Shown here one piece after another: positions 46,621 to 60,215 of a DNA stretch of 64,000 bases; within the stretch, counting starts at the first letter, position 1; the number at the start of each line of letters is the position of its first letter. The notes beneath the pieces were generated by a model. It saw nothing but the letters and a program-made list of their open reading frames with translations. It made no database searches and had not been told where the DNA came from. A program made the translations under genes and the position numbers. Source of the stretch: Rhodeus uyekii (taxonomy: Eukaryota > Chordata > Actinopteri > Cypriniformes > Acheilognathidae); the NCBI GenBank assembly GCA_037043235.1, contig JAWRVZ010000087.1, positions 1,914,501 to 1,978,500 on the forward strand, written 5' to 3'.

Positions 46621-49002
46621 TTATTTAACAGTTATTTCAATTGCATTTTGAATGAATACAAATGTTATTAATAGTTTTAGTTAATGGTAATGACTCTGAT
46701 CATTAGAGCCACAGGTCTTATTTTATTTCTTAATCATTCATATTAGAATTCATTATTTGTTATAATAAACTAATGATTCAAAACAATTATATTTTATATA
46801 AAATCTAAAAACAAATGCGGGAGATAATAACTATACCTTTACAAGGTTTTTTATTTGCTCACATGTGATTCAGAACTGTTTCACAAACCACATGGAATCT
46901 GATCTTTTCAATTCTGATTTGTGCCACTTCCACTTATACTAAATAAATGTGATACTAAATCCGATACAGGTCAGATGTTTGCAGTGCAACCACAGTCTGA
47001 ACAGTCACATTGGAATTTATGCTTTTATGTCACTCTAGATCAAAATTCGTCATAATTCTGGAAGTCACTTCAAGGGACAGTTACGGTTGCTAAAGTTGCT
47101 GGTCAGTGGAAGGACAGTGAGCTGCAGAGCTTGTATGTATTACAGTGACAGCTCTACATAAGGCTAAAAGTAAAACATGAGGGTTCGTATCATAAATGTA
47201 AAAAAAAACTGCTCTTTTTTGCATCCTCACCTTTATTTTTTATATTGCCTGCACTGAAATTCTCTGGCTTCCACTGCAGATCACACTGTAAATAAACTCG
47301 TAATCGTTTTCTTTAATGTTCTCTGTATGACAGTGTGACACGTGACGTCTTTTTGATCGTCTTTTTGCGATTGCGGGTCAGTTCTGGACCATGGTCTGTT
47401 CACCCTGGAATCTGATATTGGCCACATTTAATGCCATTTGCCAATGATGTCAAATACATTCTAGTACCTAGATACAGGTCAGCTTTCCTCAAATATAAAT
47501 CCCTGAGATATCTTTCCACCAATTTTCCAAGAAAAGGGACTGTAGGATTTCCAGAAATCTCTCTGTCCCCTCTCTGATTAGTGGACGTGTGATTCTCCTC
47601 TCATGACTCCCTGTGTCTGCTCTCTGTCTCTGGTATAGTGTGTTCCTGTATTTGTGGCTCTTCCTGTCTCCTGCTGTCACTGCTCTGCAGTCGCCAATGC
47701 TTCCGTAGAGGGCGGCATTGGCCTCGTTAGGGGGTACACACACAAACTATTAGCACACCACACACCCAATACCTCATTGTGCTCAAAACTCATGCGGATA
47801 CCTCTGTCCCAGTCTCAGTGATCAGTGTGTCTCCGGGGAGAGCGAGGACTTTCCCTGGTAAACACTGATGCAGGTAAACATCTCTTGATTCTTATGGTCC
47901 GAGCCATCAAATGCAGGCCTGCATGAGTCACTTTTAAAGGCCGTGTTTTTGTTTTGCCTTTAAGACAGTGAAGAAATCGAGACTTACCTTCGCTGAACTT
48001 ACTCTGGAAACATTTTAATGCTCAGAGGTTGCGTTTTCTACTATAGATTTATTTTAAAGACAATAATTTGGCTAAGATTTGTGTTATGCTTCAGGCACGA
48101 GTGAGGTTTTATGGATCGTGCTGCAACAAGATTGCACTTCAGTTATTTTCCCATTTATATAAAATCAAATAGCCCAGAACTACAAGCAATTTAGGTTGAA
48201 TGCTTTACATCATGAGATGTACTGCCCAGATTATCCGCTGTGAGGTCTCTCCACGGAGGGTTTATTTGATTTAGTTCCTCGGTTTATTTGATTTAGTCCT
48301 CTTTTTATGTTGGATTTGGCAAATTAGCGCAACATTTATTTCATTGACAGCGCTGACAGTTAGTGACTAGTGACGCATGTTAAAACTCTAAAGTATTTGT
48401 TCTGGATCTTGTTCTGGTTCACTCAAGCAGTGCTAAAAAGACAAAATGGAGTTTCTCACTGAAATACAGATGTTCTTTAAGGAATGTGATGGGTCATATG
48501 TAGAAATATTATTTCAGTAATCATCTCTGTTTTAACTGCTGATTGTGTTTTAAGGGCCACGGCTGGTTTTTGTCTCTCGTGGCAGTTAAAACTATCATGA
48601 ACTGAATATTGCCTTCTCAACGTCCTCCATATCTGGATATTTTCCCCTTCTGATCTCGCAAGAGCCTCTAATTTGGTGTCCTTTTACCTGCAGTTATGAT
48701 AAATTATGCTTTCAACTCTTTTGATCTGACGAAATGCTTTTGTTCCCAGTAATTCATATAGATAACTTCACATTTGCATTTACCATCTTTCTCATCATGT
48801 CTCCATCATGTTCCCCCCCTTTTTTGACCCCTGGTTTCCTACGTTATATTTACTCAGCTGCCGCGTGGAGACTTTGAAGCCCACAGGCCTTTAGCAAGTC
48901 TCTTACACAACATCACTTGCCATTTATTCTCAGAATAAGTCCTGGTTTATTATGTTAACACCTACAAAGTGATTTTAACCAAACCCTCTCACTCTCCTGC
49001 AG
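46621..49002. other. Intergenic sequence without recognised genes
   Basis: AT-rich; no convincing coding frame. A GC-richer stretch at about 47600-47870 has splice-like motifs but no supported exon. Confidence 0.4.
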
Positions 49003-49151
49003 CTGGATCTGTTCTACGCACATGTGCGGATGATGTTCGAGTGCGCGGGTGCTCTAGGACGTCTTTGCCAGCTCCTCTGGAAGACCGTTGAGGGTCTTCG
49101 GTTTGCATAATGGCTGCCCCAGGGGTGTCTCTGATTTGGGGTAGTGGAAAG
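49003..49151 (+). other. Speculative exon in the right-hand gene desert
   Basis: A 149-bp GC-richer block is bounded by a good acceptor (ctctcctgcag) and a good donor (AAAG|gtaagc). It contains an ATG at 49110 in a good context (ataATGG) opening MAAPGVSLIWGSGK into the donor. It could be a first coding or 5' non-coding exon of a gene extending to the right. I do not recognise the protein, and the signals may be chance. Confidence 0.25.
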
Positions 49152-49419
49152 GTAAGCTGGGTTTCCGTCTGTAGCGCTATAGACTCCTGAAAATAAACTT
49201 TGAAATGGTTGAGAGTGGAAGAGCCCTACAGGAAAGGCTGGATTATTTTAACGAGGTATTCTACATCTCTGAGACCTGCTTTATTTGCACATGTTGGAAT
49301 TATTAAGGGTGTTTTATACTCTGTTATACTCTTTTATACTGTGAAAAATACTGCAAATAATATTGAATTATAAAACAATCAAATCTTTTTCCCAGTAAGA
49401 CAGTCTTATTAGTTTAGAT

Positions 49420-50451
49420 CAGGGGTCTCCAAACTTTCAGCCCGAGGGCAGCACTAACTGCCAAACAGCAGTTCGGGGGCCGACTACACACTCGAGGTCC
49501 AAATAAAAAAGAATCAAAACATGGATGTTGTTTTTAATTATTTATTTAATATTATTTTATACAGTTATTACTTAATAACACACCTGTATTAGTGGGAATG
49601 GTGAAATTGTTTCCTGGATGCCAAAATAGCAGACATTTCTGGCTCTAGATTTGATTTTCTTAACATCAACAGTGACCTGAGATTATCATCGGACAAGTTT
49701 GTTCTCAAATTGTTCTTCACGTATTTTATTCTTGAAAATGTTTGTTCACACATGTATGTTGTTCAAAAGATTGAAAGGTACATCGATGCAAAAGTTTTGA
49801 CATTAGAAATGTCATTAGGAAAAAAAAGCACCAGTCCTGCGGGCTATATCACACCTTTTTTATGTTTATGCATAACATTTTTATACATTTTACATGTCAC
49901 ACCCGCAAGCTATATGAGAGTACAAAGAATATGCGTCTGCACATTATATGCGGGAAAAAACTATAATTCAACTCATTGACGGTGACCGGAAGTAGAAAAA
50001 GTAAGCAGCAAATAATGTTTTCTAATGTAGTGATCGGTTGGAAAACGTCTCCGTTTACTATCGTAACCTCGGTTATTTTTCCATATTCCGTTTAGAGAAG
50101 CGTGAAGGAAATATTCTGACGCAATTAAATTGAACGTCAATTATTCTGACGCAATTGCAGCTATTTATACTGTCTGTCTGCCAGATCCACATTGCGCTAC
50201 AATTGGCCAGTTGTCAACTGGCGTTATCCTATAAGGTTTCAGAGATTACGTGAAGGGGAGGAGTTCCCAAATGCATTTCATTGCAACATCTCGTTCCCAC
50301 TCTTGAAAGGGAACGCACTGCTGCACGCCTCTATTTTAATTCAGTAAAAACATAACGTCCACGTAAGCGGCGGCTGATCTTGGCAGGATACACGTAAATT
50401 TATGTATTTTTTTCCGTAGGCAAAAAGTTCTCCGCAGCTTGGAGACCCCTG
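49420..50451 (-). mobile_element. hAT transposon remnant with exact 8-bp target duplication
   Basis: The ends CAGGGGTCTCCAAACT and, reversed, CAGGGGTCTCCAAGCT are flanked on both sides by GTTTAGAT (49412-49419 and 50452-50459). 1032 bp. It contains a transposase C-terminal remnant on the minus strand and a small piece resembling the 'ataacccgca' family (about 49828-49965). Confidence 0.88.
49585..49780 (-). pseudogene. hAT transposase C-terminal dimerisation region (remnant)
   Basis: The minus strand reads CEQTFSRIKYVKNNLRTNL, then SDDNLRSLLMLRKSNLEPEM, the typical end of hAT transposases. The rest of the gene is absent. Confidence 0.75.
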
Positions 50452-50459
50452 GTTTAGAT

Positions 50460-51578
50460 GATAGCGGCGTTTTGGGGGTTAAAAACGTAAACTATTAAAG
50501 ACTGGTTTTAAAGTGCACGTTTTTGAAGACAATACTGTTTTCTTGTAAGATAGAAAAACAGTCAGTTTCCCAGTCTTTCTTTACAAAGCAACATCGCCAA
50601 CTACTGGCCTGGCGTGAATAAAACTGCGTTTTTAGTTGTTTTCGAGAATCCAGGAGAACAGGAATCGTTTTGATAGGGCTGTGTTTAGTAAATTGTTGTA
50701 GTGTAAAGGTACCCCGAGACTTATGGTGGCGAGTTTTGTGCAGTGAACCAATGCTCACTTTTTTCCTGAAAAACTAGTTGGCCCCCGTTGTGCTGATGGC
50801 AATGATTGCCAATTTATATAAAACTGTATTGAACAAGTGCACCCCACCCTGAGAGACTGACGTCCAACTGTTAGACTAATAAACATTTTGCCTGGCCTTT
50901 GACAAGTCAAACAGGAATCAGAACCTCCCTTTTCACTCAAAACAAAAATTCAAGCAAAATAATTCTGCACTGTCCTAATCTACTCCACTGCACGGCTATA
51001 GCCCGGTTCATATTAAGGACAAACTGGGAGTATCATTGCTTTTTTTTTCAGTGTAATATACACCACCAATAATGTTTACGCAAACCTTTATCCTGAATAT
51101 GATTTGTGATTTTCATTCAATAGAACTCGATAGATAAAGGGTGCTTTGTTAGCCCACTGTTGTGGTAGTGGGCTGAACAGTTTTTATATAAAACATATGG
51201 ACTTGTAATGAAATTCAAGTACATCTCTTCACTGTGTCAGTTTTAAATCCCGGCAGGCTGAAGATTTGCATGTAACAGCCTCTGGTATGTAACGTTATTT
51301 CAGAACGAATCATGCGGCGGATGCTGCAGTCTTGTTTTTGAGTCAGTACCGATGGGCTCTGTTCCAAAGCTACTGCCTACATAGGCAGCACCTTCTAAGA
51401 CAACATGGAACATAAGTGACTGATTTTCAATACTCTTATTTGGAAGCCATTCCACTCGCACAAAGTGCACAAAAGTTGGTTCAGGAAGTAAAAGCTCAAT
51501 AATTTTCTCCATAAGGAAATAAAGATAACTTATAAATGTTTAAAGACAGCCTTACTGTGAGATATGAGGTGGTATTTG

Positions 51579-51579
<1 letters not shown>
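50460..51579. other. Intergenic sequence without recognised genes
   Basis: Short frames only; nothing recognised. Confidence 0.4.
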
Positions 51580-51647
<68 letters not shown>

Positions 51648-51692
51648 TATGTATATGTATATGTATATATACATATATATACATATATATAT
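51580..51692. repeat. (TA)n-rich microsatellite
   Basis: A long TA run with interspersed tatatg/tatac units, directly abutting the truncated Tc1-like copy. Confidence 0.9.
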
Positions 51693-51694
51693 AG

Positions 51695-52465
51695 TTTATA
51701 GAAGAGCAACTTTGTACAACCGAAGTATGCAGCAACACATTTGTGAAGCCACAACACACCCAACCTTGAGGCGGATGGGCTACGACACAAGGTACCACTC
51801 ATCTCCACTACAAATAGGAAAAAGAAGCTACAATTTGCACGAGCTCATCAAAATTGGACAGTTGAAGACTGAAAAAATGTTGCCTGGTCTGATGAGTCTC
51901 GATTTCTGTTGAGACATTCAGATGGTAGAGTCAGAATTTGTTGTAAACAGAATGAGAACATGGATCCATCATGCCTTGTTACCACTGTGCAGGCTGGTGG
52001 TGGTGGTGTAATGGTGTGGGGGATGTTTCCTTGGCACACTTTAGGCCCCTTAGTGCCAATTGGGCATCGTTTAAATGCACGGCCTACCTGAGCATTGTTT
52101 TTGACCATGTCCATCCCTTTATGACCACCATGTGCCCATCCTCTGATGCTACTTCCAGCCGGATAATGCACCATGTCACAAAACTCGAATCATTTAAAAT
52201 TGGTTTCTTGAACATGACAATGAGTTCACTGTACTAAAATGGCCCACACAGTCACCAGATCTCAACTCAATCTGGAACGGGAGTCCTGGATGTGCATCCC
52301 ACAAATCTCCATCAACTGCAAGATGCTATTCTATCAATATGGGCCAACATTTCTAAAGAATGCTTTCAGCACCTTGTTGAATCAATGCCACGTAGAATTA
52401 AGGCAGTTCTGAAGGTGAAAGGGGGTCAAACACAGTATTGGTGTTCCTAATAATCATTTAGGTGA

Positions 52466-52468
<3 letters not shown>
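51695..52468 (+). mobile_element. Truncated Tc1-like transposon, copy C
   Basis: Lacks the left ~375 bp of the family. It begins at the gatagaagagcaa-type position and runs to the right inverted repeat (aaatgattattaggaaca on the reverse strand) followed by TA. The transposase frame is broken but shows LPGLMSLDF and GGVMVWGMF in different frames. Flanked by (TA)n on both sides (right run 52469-52497). Confidence 0.88.
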
Positions 52469-52497
<29 letters not shown>

Positions 52498-52502
<5 letters not shown>

Positions 52503-55500
52503 TGCCATGAATGACGTAATCAAGTCGGTCTTCCTACACTCTCAGAATACTTTACTATTTCAACATAAATGCTTTTTCGCAATACACATAAAATATATTG
52601 TTTATAAATTGTTTATATATAATTTGCATTTTAAATGAGTAGTTTAAGACTAAATAAAATTTTATTTAAATTATACTGGCTGCAATGCATCATGAGATTG
52701 CAATTCTTTTCTTCACTGAAGCCGTTAAGTCTTTACACAGTCTTGTACCTTTGCGTTTTTGACTGATTTTCAAATACTTTTTTGCTTCAAATCAAAGTTT
52801 GTAATGTTATGATCATCTTATAGCTTGTTGATTTGTCTCACGGCTTATCACTCTTAAAAGAAAAACATTTTTGAAATCCCTGTGAGAGAAAAAATACTTC
52901 AGAAAATGTGGAAGTATAATGTAAAATGTAAAATTTTGTATTTTACACAGTCAGCATTAATTTTGTGCTTACACTGTCAAAACATGCTGTCAATATCAGG
53001 TACTAGGTAGGCAGCTTAATAGATTTTGGAAGTGTGGTATAAAAATGACTGACCGCTGATTTTTTTCTGGCATATCTGCCGAAAACTTACTTTTCACATC
53101 ATGTCATCACTAGTTTCTTTGCACTATTGAGAACTGAAGCTTGTATTGGCAAAATATACATGACAGGTGAACCTTAACACATCTGTTTTATAGCTGTTTT
53201 ATATTGTTTAATGTAAGCCATGCAATATATCCTGCTGAAAACGCAGTTTTTTTATACATATTCATTTTGTTTTGAGTGTAAATACTCTGTTCGATTTCTT
53301 TCATTTCCTCTGAACTTCCATGCACCCCTGTTAAATTTAGTCCTGTATAGTTGAAACAAGCTTTTGCCTCGCCTCTAAAATAAACAAGTCTTTTCTGTTC
53401 ATAATAAAAGGACATTTCATCTCAATTAAAATAAGCCCCAGGATTTACCACCAGCAGTTAATTTAATGTGACACGTCCTTTGTGAATACTTAAAATGCGG
53501 CTCACATCTGGAATACTCATAGCTGCTCGAGGAAGAATCACATTTACGCTATTGAACAGATGATTTAAACACATTTATACTTTTTAGAGTGGTGCGAATA
53601 ATCACGGAGTCATAAACGGATGGCTTTATTCTATGTTAAAGGTTAAACGCTTGTTGAGAGATAATTTAAGTCGATGCAAATAGTGTAAACTTTAGAGATT
53701 TTTAGAGTAGTTCTTTTGGCAGAACATGACAGGATGTACTAATAAACAAAACGCATTCCAAGTGACCAAAATTAATCCCACAGAGAATCATTAAAAAGAA
53801 AAATTGAGCCTCAAAAAGCTTCTCCTGAATTTGTAGATCAAGCCAACAAAATTAGGGGTGAATATGATACTTCCTTGATAATCGACGCCATTTAGAAAAA
53901 AATAAAGTGCTATGATTCACTTTTCAAAAGCAGCAGCTTTTTGGGTATGTAGTTTTTAGCGTAAATTACTTTTGATGACAACCACAAATGTACAATATAA
54001 CGTCTTAAATTAAGTTTTATTGTTCATGCTCCATTTCCAAATTATTTATGTGTGCTTGTGTTTTAAGCATAATTTATCTAATCATATTCAAAATATATAT
54101 TCAAGATACATTCCATAAAATCAAGCCACTTTTATTAATACAAATACTGAGTAAAGTTATACATGTTTATTTAAAAAATGTAACAATTTTATAAGACCAA
54201 ATCGTTTCATCCCCACTAAGCATCATGCAGTGCATTCTTCTTAATTCAAGATATATTCCCTGAAAACAGTGTTACACAGTTTTGTGCAACAAGTGAATTT
54301 ATCTTGTTTTAAGGACATTTACATATTTTTACAAGACAAAAATAAAATAATGATGCTGCTTTTTCAAATATGCAAGAACGAAAGCCATTGGAAAATTTCT
54401 TAATTTTCTCAATTAACCCATATTGTCTCTCTGAACACAATAAATAGGACTTCCGTCAACATTCACGGCTTTTGCTAAAGCACTATGGTCGAAACTCCTG
54501 CATTCCACTGTATTCCTGTCTTTGCAGCTCAATGTCCCGCTTCTCTCACTCCCATCGGGTCCTCTGTGGTCTGACTGATTGGGGGGTCAAAGAATGGTTC
54601 CTAGAAAAGAAAGCATGTTTTTCCCATGTTTAAAGCTATTTGATGTCCCTAGCAGAATCTCAGGTCTCAAGCTAATATCCATTGGCGTCCATTTTTCCAG
54701 AGTCCAAAGCCAAGTCATTTGAGGTCTCCACTGTAGACTGACCCTGGGCAACTACATGTGCTTGACGTCCAAAATTCCCATAAATGGGTATTATGAGAAC
54801 CACTTCAGAACATTTGCATTAAAGACAAAATGAATGAATCCCAACTTACCTATTTCTTTAAATTAAATAAGTTATATAAATTAAATTGATTATGTTGTTG
54901 TAACCAGGGCTGCAAAAGCCTGAAAATGAACTATAATACATTCCCCTACCTTTTATGATCCAATTATAGATTACATAAAATCCTATCCTACATTACGTCT
55001 GTCTGATTATTAATTTTTCCTAAAAAAATGTCCCATTACTAAAAAGAAATGTGTTATGAATGCCGTGTCACGTTTTTAACAATACAGTTTTTGAGTTGTT
55101 TAGCTTCACTGTAGCTTTGTGATGTTTTAGCCATTAGCTAACATAAGTTTTCCTGAATAAGTTACACATAGATTGTTTGTCATATTGATTCATATTATAT
55201 ATTAGATTACGTTTATAGGTTTGACCACACTTCATAATACTGGATACGTATAATTTCTTCATTTCTTTTTGTGTATTTTTCGGTGCTATGTTGCCACAGT
55301 TAACATATAGAAAAAGATTAGCTTTAGCTATGTTGTACACTAACAAAACAACCACCACTCACTCTGGTACATTTGATAACACTTTCTCATTTATGTGATA
55401 TTATAACATAAAGAAGTGGTAATTTGAGTAATTTCTATGACTATTATGAGTGCTAGCTCAAAACAGGAGTTAACTTTGTGTGAGGGTAATGCGTTTTGAA

Positions 55501-56270
55501 CGTCTGGATATCATCCAAGTGGATCAATGATAGCGCCAAGTATTTTTTGTGATTAAGATCATGTCATTGTCATCTTAGCTAATACTATAATTATGGCAAA
55601 ACATAAAAAAGATATCTTTAGCCTGTATAAAGAAGTATGATGGCTATCAAATTGGTAATCATGCTCTGGCATAAAATTTATATCATATTTTACTGACGTC
55701 TTATGAGTTTTCTTAGCAATCTTGTCGTCTACTTAATTCATCAACGTAATTTATTGTAGCTTAATATGACTGTGTATGGTCATAGAAAGGTTTCTTTCTT
55801 TGTTATGGGAGTGCCAGGTCGTTGATTCTGATGTGACTGGTCAAAGTTGAGGATAAATGGCCAGAGGTCAGACCTCTCTGTCTCAACCTTCTGTTTATGG
55901 TCCCAGGATGGTGATCAAACGGTGCCAAGCGGTTCTGCGATCATGGAGACAAATACAGTCACATAGCATCACTCCCACAGAACCCACTGGCTCTACCCAT
56001 ATCTTTTTGAACACCGCGTTTACCCTCCTGAAATAAAATCTGCCTGATAGATGATAAGTGTGTTTTGGACTGGCATAGTCAATATTTCCCAAAAGCAATG
56101 CGATTATACTCAATGCGATAAACTTAGCTTACAATGCTTTTGAGAAATGTAGCTAGCCCAATCTGGTCTGTAAATATTGTAAGTAAATATTGGCAATAAA
56201 TATTGGTGGTTCTACGATCTACTTTATGCTTACTATCTTTTTGGTTAAAACTGGTTAGGCCAGTTGGTAA
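52498..56270. other. Intergenic sequence without recognised genes
   Basis: Uniformly AT-rich with short frames only. A tttgcag/CTCAATG splice-like site near 54530 has no supported exon. Confidence 0.4.
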
Positions 56271-56284
56271 TCAGCTACTGTTGT

Positions 56285-56985
56285 CAGATTTCTGAGGAGG
56301 GAAGTGAGGCATAGGAGGAAGGTTATTTTATTCAATAAGAATGAAAACAAAAACTCAAACAAAAACTGCACAAGGACAGGAAAAGACCAGACACGACTCA
56401 ACTCGACTGGAACCAAGACCGAAACACAGCATAAAAAGACAATTCAAAGACATAAGACAATGAAGCAGCACAGGACAGCAAACAACAGGGGCATAAATAG
56501 AGAACACAAGGCCCAATGAATAAAAGAGAACAGGTGGGGGAAATCAAACAATAACAAGGGAACAAGACGGGCGGGGTTACACAATGACAGGACAATGCGA
56601 ATGCACAAAAGCCACGTGTCTACATGAAACAAGACAGTACACAACAAGTGAAACACAAACTGTTCACAACACAGCACAAGACAAGACGTAACCTGAAAGC
56701 ATGCCGCAGACACGCACCGCATGCTTCACAACAAAACACGCGGACAAGAGAGCACACGTTCACATGACGTAGAGCACATGAGGGTTAGCGAACGCTTGTC
56801 CAATGCACTTACAACAGGGACAAACACACGGGCAATGACACAAGACCAAAACTCAACAAGACCAAAGTGTCAGGATCGAACACCATGCCCCGCACACAAC
56901 ACAAAAACACGACAATAGGGCAGTGTCAGAGATCTGTCACCGAAATACTAGAAAACACGACCGAAGTTATAGAAACCTGACAACT
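56285..56985. repeat. A-rich interspersed repeat-like block (unclassified)
   Basis: A strongly A/C-biased, nearly T-free plus strand (aaaacaaaaactcaaacaaa, aagaccagacacgactcaac, caggtgggggaaatcaaaca) looks like an interspersed element I have seen in fish but cannot place. The open frames in it follow from the composition. Confidence 0.45.
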
Positions 56986-57014
56986 GTGTTCCAAAACAGA
57001 GCTATCATCTGCAG

Positions 57015-57180
57015 TCATTAGCTCAATAGCTAGTTCAAACTGGTCTATGTTATTTGCTAGTCTAATCTGGTCATTAGCTAGTTCAAGTTGGCCATCTCAT
57101 TTGCTAGTCTAAGCTGGTCTGTATGTCATTTTTAGGTCCAAGCTAGTCAGTAGCTCATTAGTTTGTTTCAGTTAGCAAGT
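57015..57180. repeat. Degenerate ~50-bp tandem repeat ('agctagttcaaactggtct')
   Basis: About three diverged copies of a unit containing tagctagttcaa, ctggtc and ttgctagtcta. Related ctggt/ccagt words occur near 56150-56280. Confidence 0.6.
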
Positions 57181-60100
57181 ACAATGTTTCCCAACCCTCA
57201 CCAGCAGTGCAGATTTTGGAGGCCTATCTAATTTTGCCTATGTATTTCTGGCCCTAGATTCTCTCTTGCAGATGATGGCTGTGTCCGAAATCGCAAACTC
57301 TCTTGAGATGGTACTTATTTTGAAGTATTAATTACTTGCCGACCACTAAAGAATCCTCTCTACTGTATGAGTGTGGGTTAGGATTAGATTTATGAATGGA
57401 TGCATTACATTTATACCACATTCATGTTGTCATTATCATGTGACCTACAGCATCAGCTGCGTCGTTTCACTGTCAATCACAAATCCTCTAATGTGGCCTC
57501 ATAGGACAGTAAAATGTCCATCATAAGCAACTAAATAAAAGTATTAGGTCACCCGGGTACTTTTCACCTACACTTTTATGAGACATACTTCTATTGTCAC
57601 ATTTTTTGCCTACTATATAGTACTGAAATATGCAATTTTGGATGCAGCCTAGCTTCAGATTTGGAACATGGTAAGAATGCCTAACTTTTGTCAGTCACAG
57701 AGCTTATTATCTGCAATAATCCAAAAGCCAATTGAATCAAGAGGACTAGAGTTGACGCTATCTTCCAGGTTTATGTAGAAATGTTTTTTCGCTAACCAAA
57801 ATGATCCGTGAAACTTTTCCCACTGCTGCTTCACGATGTCCTCATGGTACCCCAGGGGCGCCATTGGAGAGCATTCCATCATGCCACCCAGACCGGAGTC
57901 CCATGACCTTTCACCTGTGTGGTCTTTCTGAAGGTCATTGAATCTTCTCTCATAGCCTAAAAAAGGTGTCTGCTTATAATAGACTGATGTGCTCCCAAGA
58001 CAGCACTAGAAGAACCTGGATCGGTTCATTTGCTACTGTGGTTATTGCTCCTGTAGGACCACAAGAGGCTCCTTATGCCTCTGACGCGGCCTGGGCTGAG
58101 CAACCCAGTCTGCCATATTTCTCATCTGCTCTCAATGAAGGCTTTGCTTATTCAGCCTCCAAAAATAACTTCCTTTAATTGCAGATAGGAAGCCGTATCG
58201 GAGAGCAGGTTGTTCCTATTTGCAAGGAGCAACAGGGCCACATCATCTGTTAAATCTTGAAGGTCTTGAACTGAGAATAATTCTCAATGTTCACTGAAGA
58301 ATGTGCAAGAAATCAGTTAATGTGTTATATAACATGGTTTTATTGCTCTTCCATGTGCCGTTATCCTTTGGATAGTTCAACAATGAGGGGATGTCCCACA
58401 GAAAGATCTGGCAAGCAGAAATATGGGTAAATATTATATTGGGTGCTTTTAAGAAAGGTTAGGTCGATGTGTGAAACCATTTATGACCAACTATGTGTTC
58501 CTGACCTTCTGAAAATATACTTGTTCATTTTTGAATAAATGGCTTTCTGGGAACTCTGGATTTGGCTGACTTCAGTGTGACTTGACATCCACTTCATTCA
58601 TGTTCATGTGAAATTTGGTCCTTTGTGTTTGTACGTTCTTGCCAGACTTGTAGACAAACTACGCATTTTCAATGAACTTATACATTTATGTTTTGAAAAA
58701 CGTAGTATTTCATCTCTTGTACACTAAGCAATTTATAACCCTGACCAGAGTATAGCTTTCACATTTTTGTTTCAAAATCCAAATTGTTTGCCAAGAAACT
58801 GGATTCATTCGGAACTGTTTTCACCATTCAACGGTTAGCCAACAAAAGAGACATAGATATGAACCCATTGCTTTGACAAACCACAGAAAACATGTCAGAA
58901 ACTTGTTTTCAAGAAAGATGTGAATGTCAGAAAAAGGTATTAAAACATTTCTCACAGTCTAGATTAACAAACATTATGGGTGTGTAATTGAAATGAAACG
59001 ATTCCAACACAAAATCAGTTCACCAAATTGACTGGAGTTTAGTTTGAGTCCTTGAATTTGATTGGCCAAGTGGAACTTTATACAACTTTGTATAACTCTG
59101 CTTAGTTCAGTCAGGCTGCAAATGGTGAGAATTTCTTGCGACTCTACCAATTCACTGAATCGATTCATTCAAAAGCGAATCACCACAGATGCTGATCGGA
59201 AACTGAACTGTTTGCTTCATTTGGAACTATTTTCATTGGTGGACCAAAAAATTTATACCATATCTAGTAAAATTGTATCTACAACCATGAGTACTTAATA
59301 TGAACTTAGTATGAACGGACACACCAACGCTGACATGATTCATCCAGTCTTGCTCAAATGATATTGCGGAATTGTATATTTATGGACTCTATATTTATGG
59401 ATTTATGGAGGCTCCAAAGGATGCAAAAAAACGTCCTTTTGACAAATGTACTTCAGTTATTCAATAAAAATATTTGAAATAAGTTGAACTCACACATAAT
59501 AAAACTAAAACAGTCATTTGTTATTATAAAAATCAATGCAAGTCCAAGGGCACCGGAATCGTTATTGAGTCATGAAGCCAAATCCTGAAGTGATTAATCT
59601 TTAGTGAAAATGTACTAACGGACATGATGTAAACCAATGAATAAATTCCAGACAAAAATTATCCAATGAGTAATGAATGAATCCTGCATGGCCATAGAAA
59701 TTTCTGTTCCAGTGAACAACCAGAGCTGCTATAACGTGTTTGACAAATCATCCCATTAAAATCACATCAATAAAGTATGTGCCCAAACCCACATATGAAT
59801 CAAAGGTCTCACGTTTCTCTCCCTTTTCCATCTTTCTCTGTCTTGTTCTTCTGACCAGGCTGTTTTCAATAGGCCCACAGCAGCAGCATGACCCTTCACT
59901 CCATCCCAGGGTTAAGGAAACAGTTTTCCCCGAGTCATGATGGATCTCAGGACATTCCAGATCTGTTTACAGTTACGAACGACCCATTATAGATGTCGCT
60001 TGCCAGACATGAGGGATGTTTGATAGGGCGCTATGAACTTTTTCTCCTGCACTAAGACATTTGTCTTTCAGGTCTGTGATTCTTCATATTGTTAATGTAG

Positions 60101-60215
60101 CCTCTGATCGCTTTTGACAGTCTGATCCAAACCAGAGAAATGTAATAGATCTTTTATATTCAAGCTAGTTGATTTTAATATTGTTTTACTGGCATAGTAA
60201 AACGCGTGTACAAAA
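57181..60215. other. Intergenic sequence without recognised genes
   Basis: Short frames only; nothing recognised before the DIRS-type terminal repeat. Confidence 0.4.

Noticed and set aside
56304..56918. Two 65-71 codon frames rich in Lys/Thr/Asn
   Set aside because: Result of an A-rich, T-poor repeat-like block.
57966..58178. 70-codon frame in the right-hand desert
   Set aside because: No recognisable domain, start context or neighbouring exons; length expected by chance.
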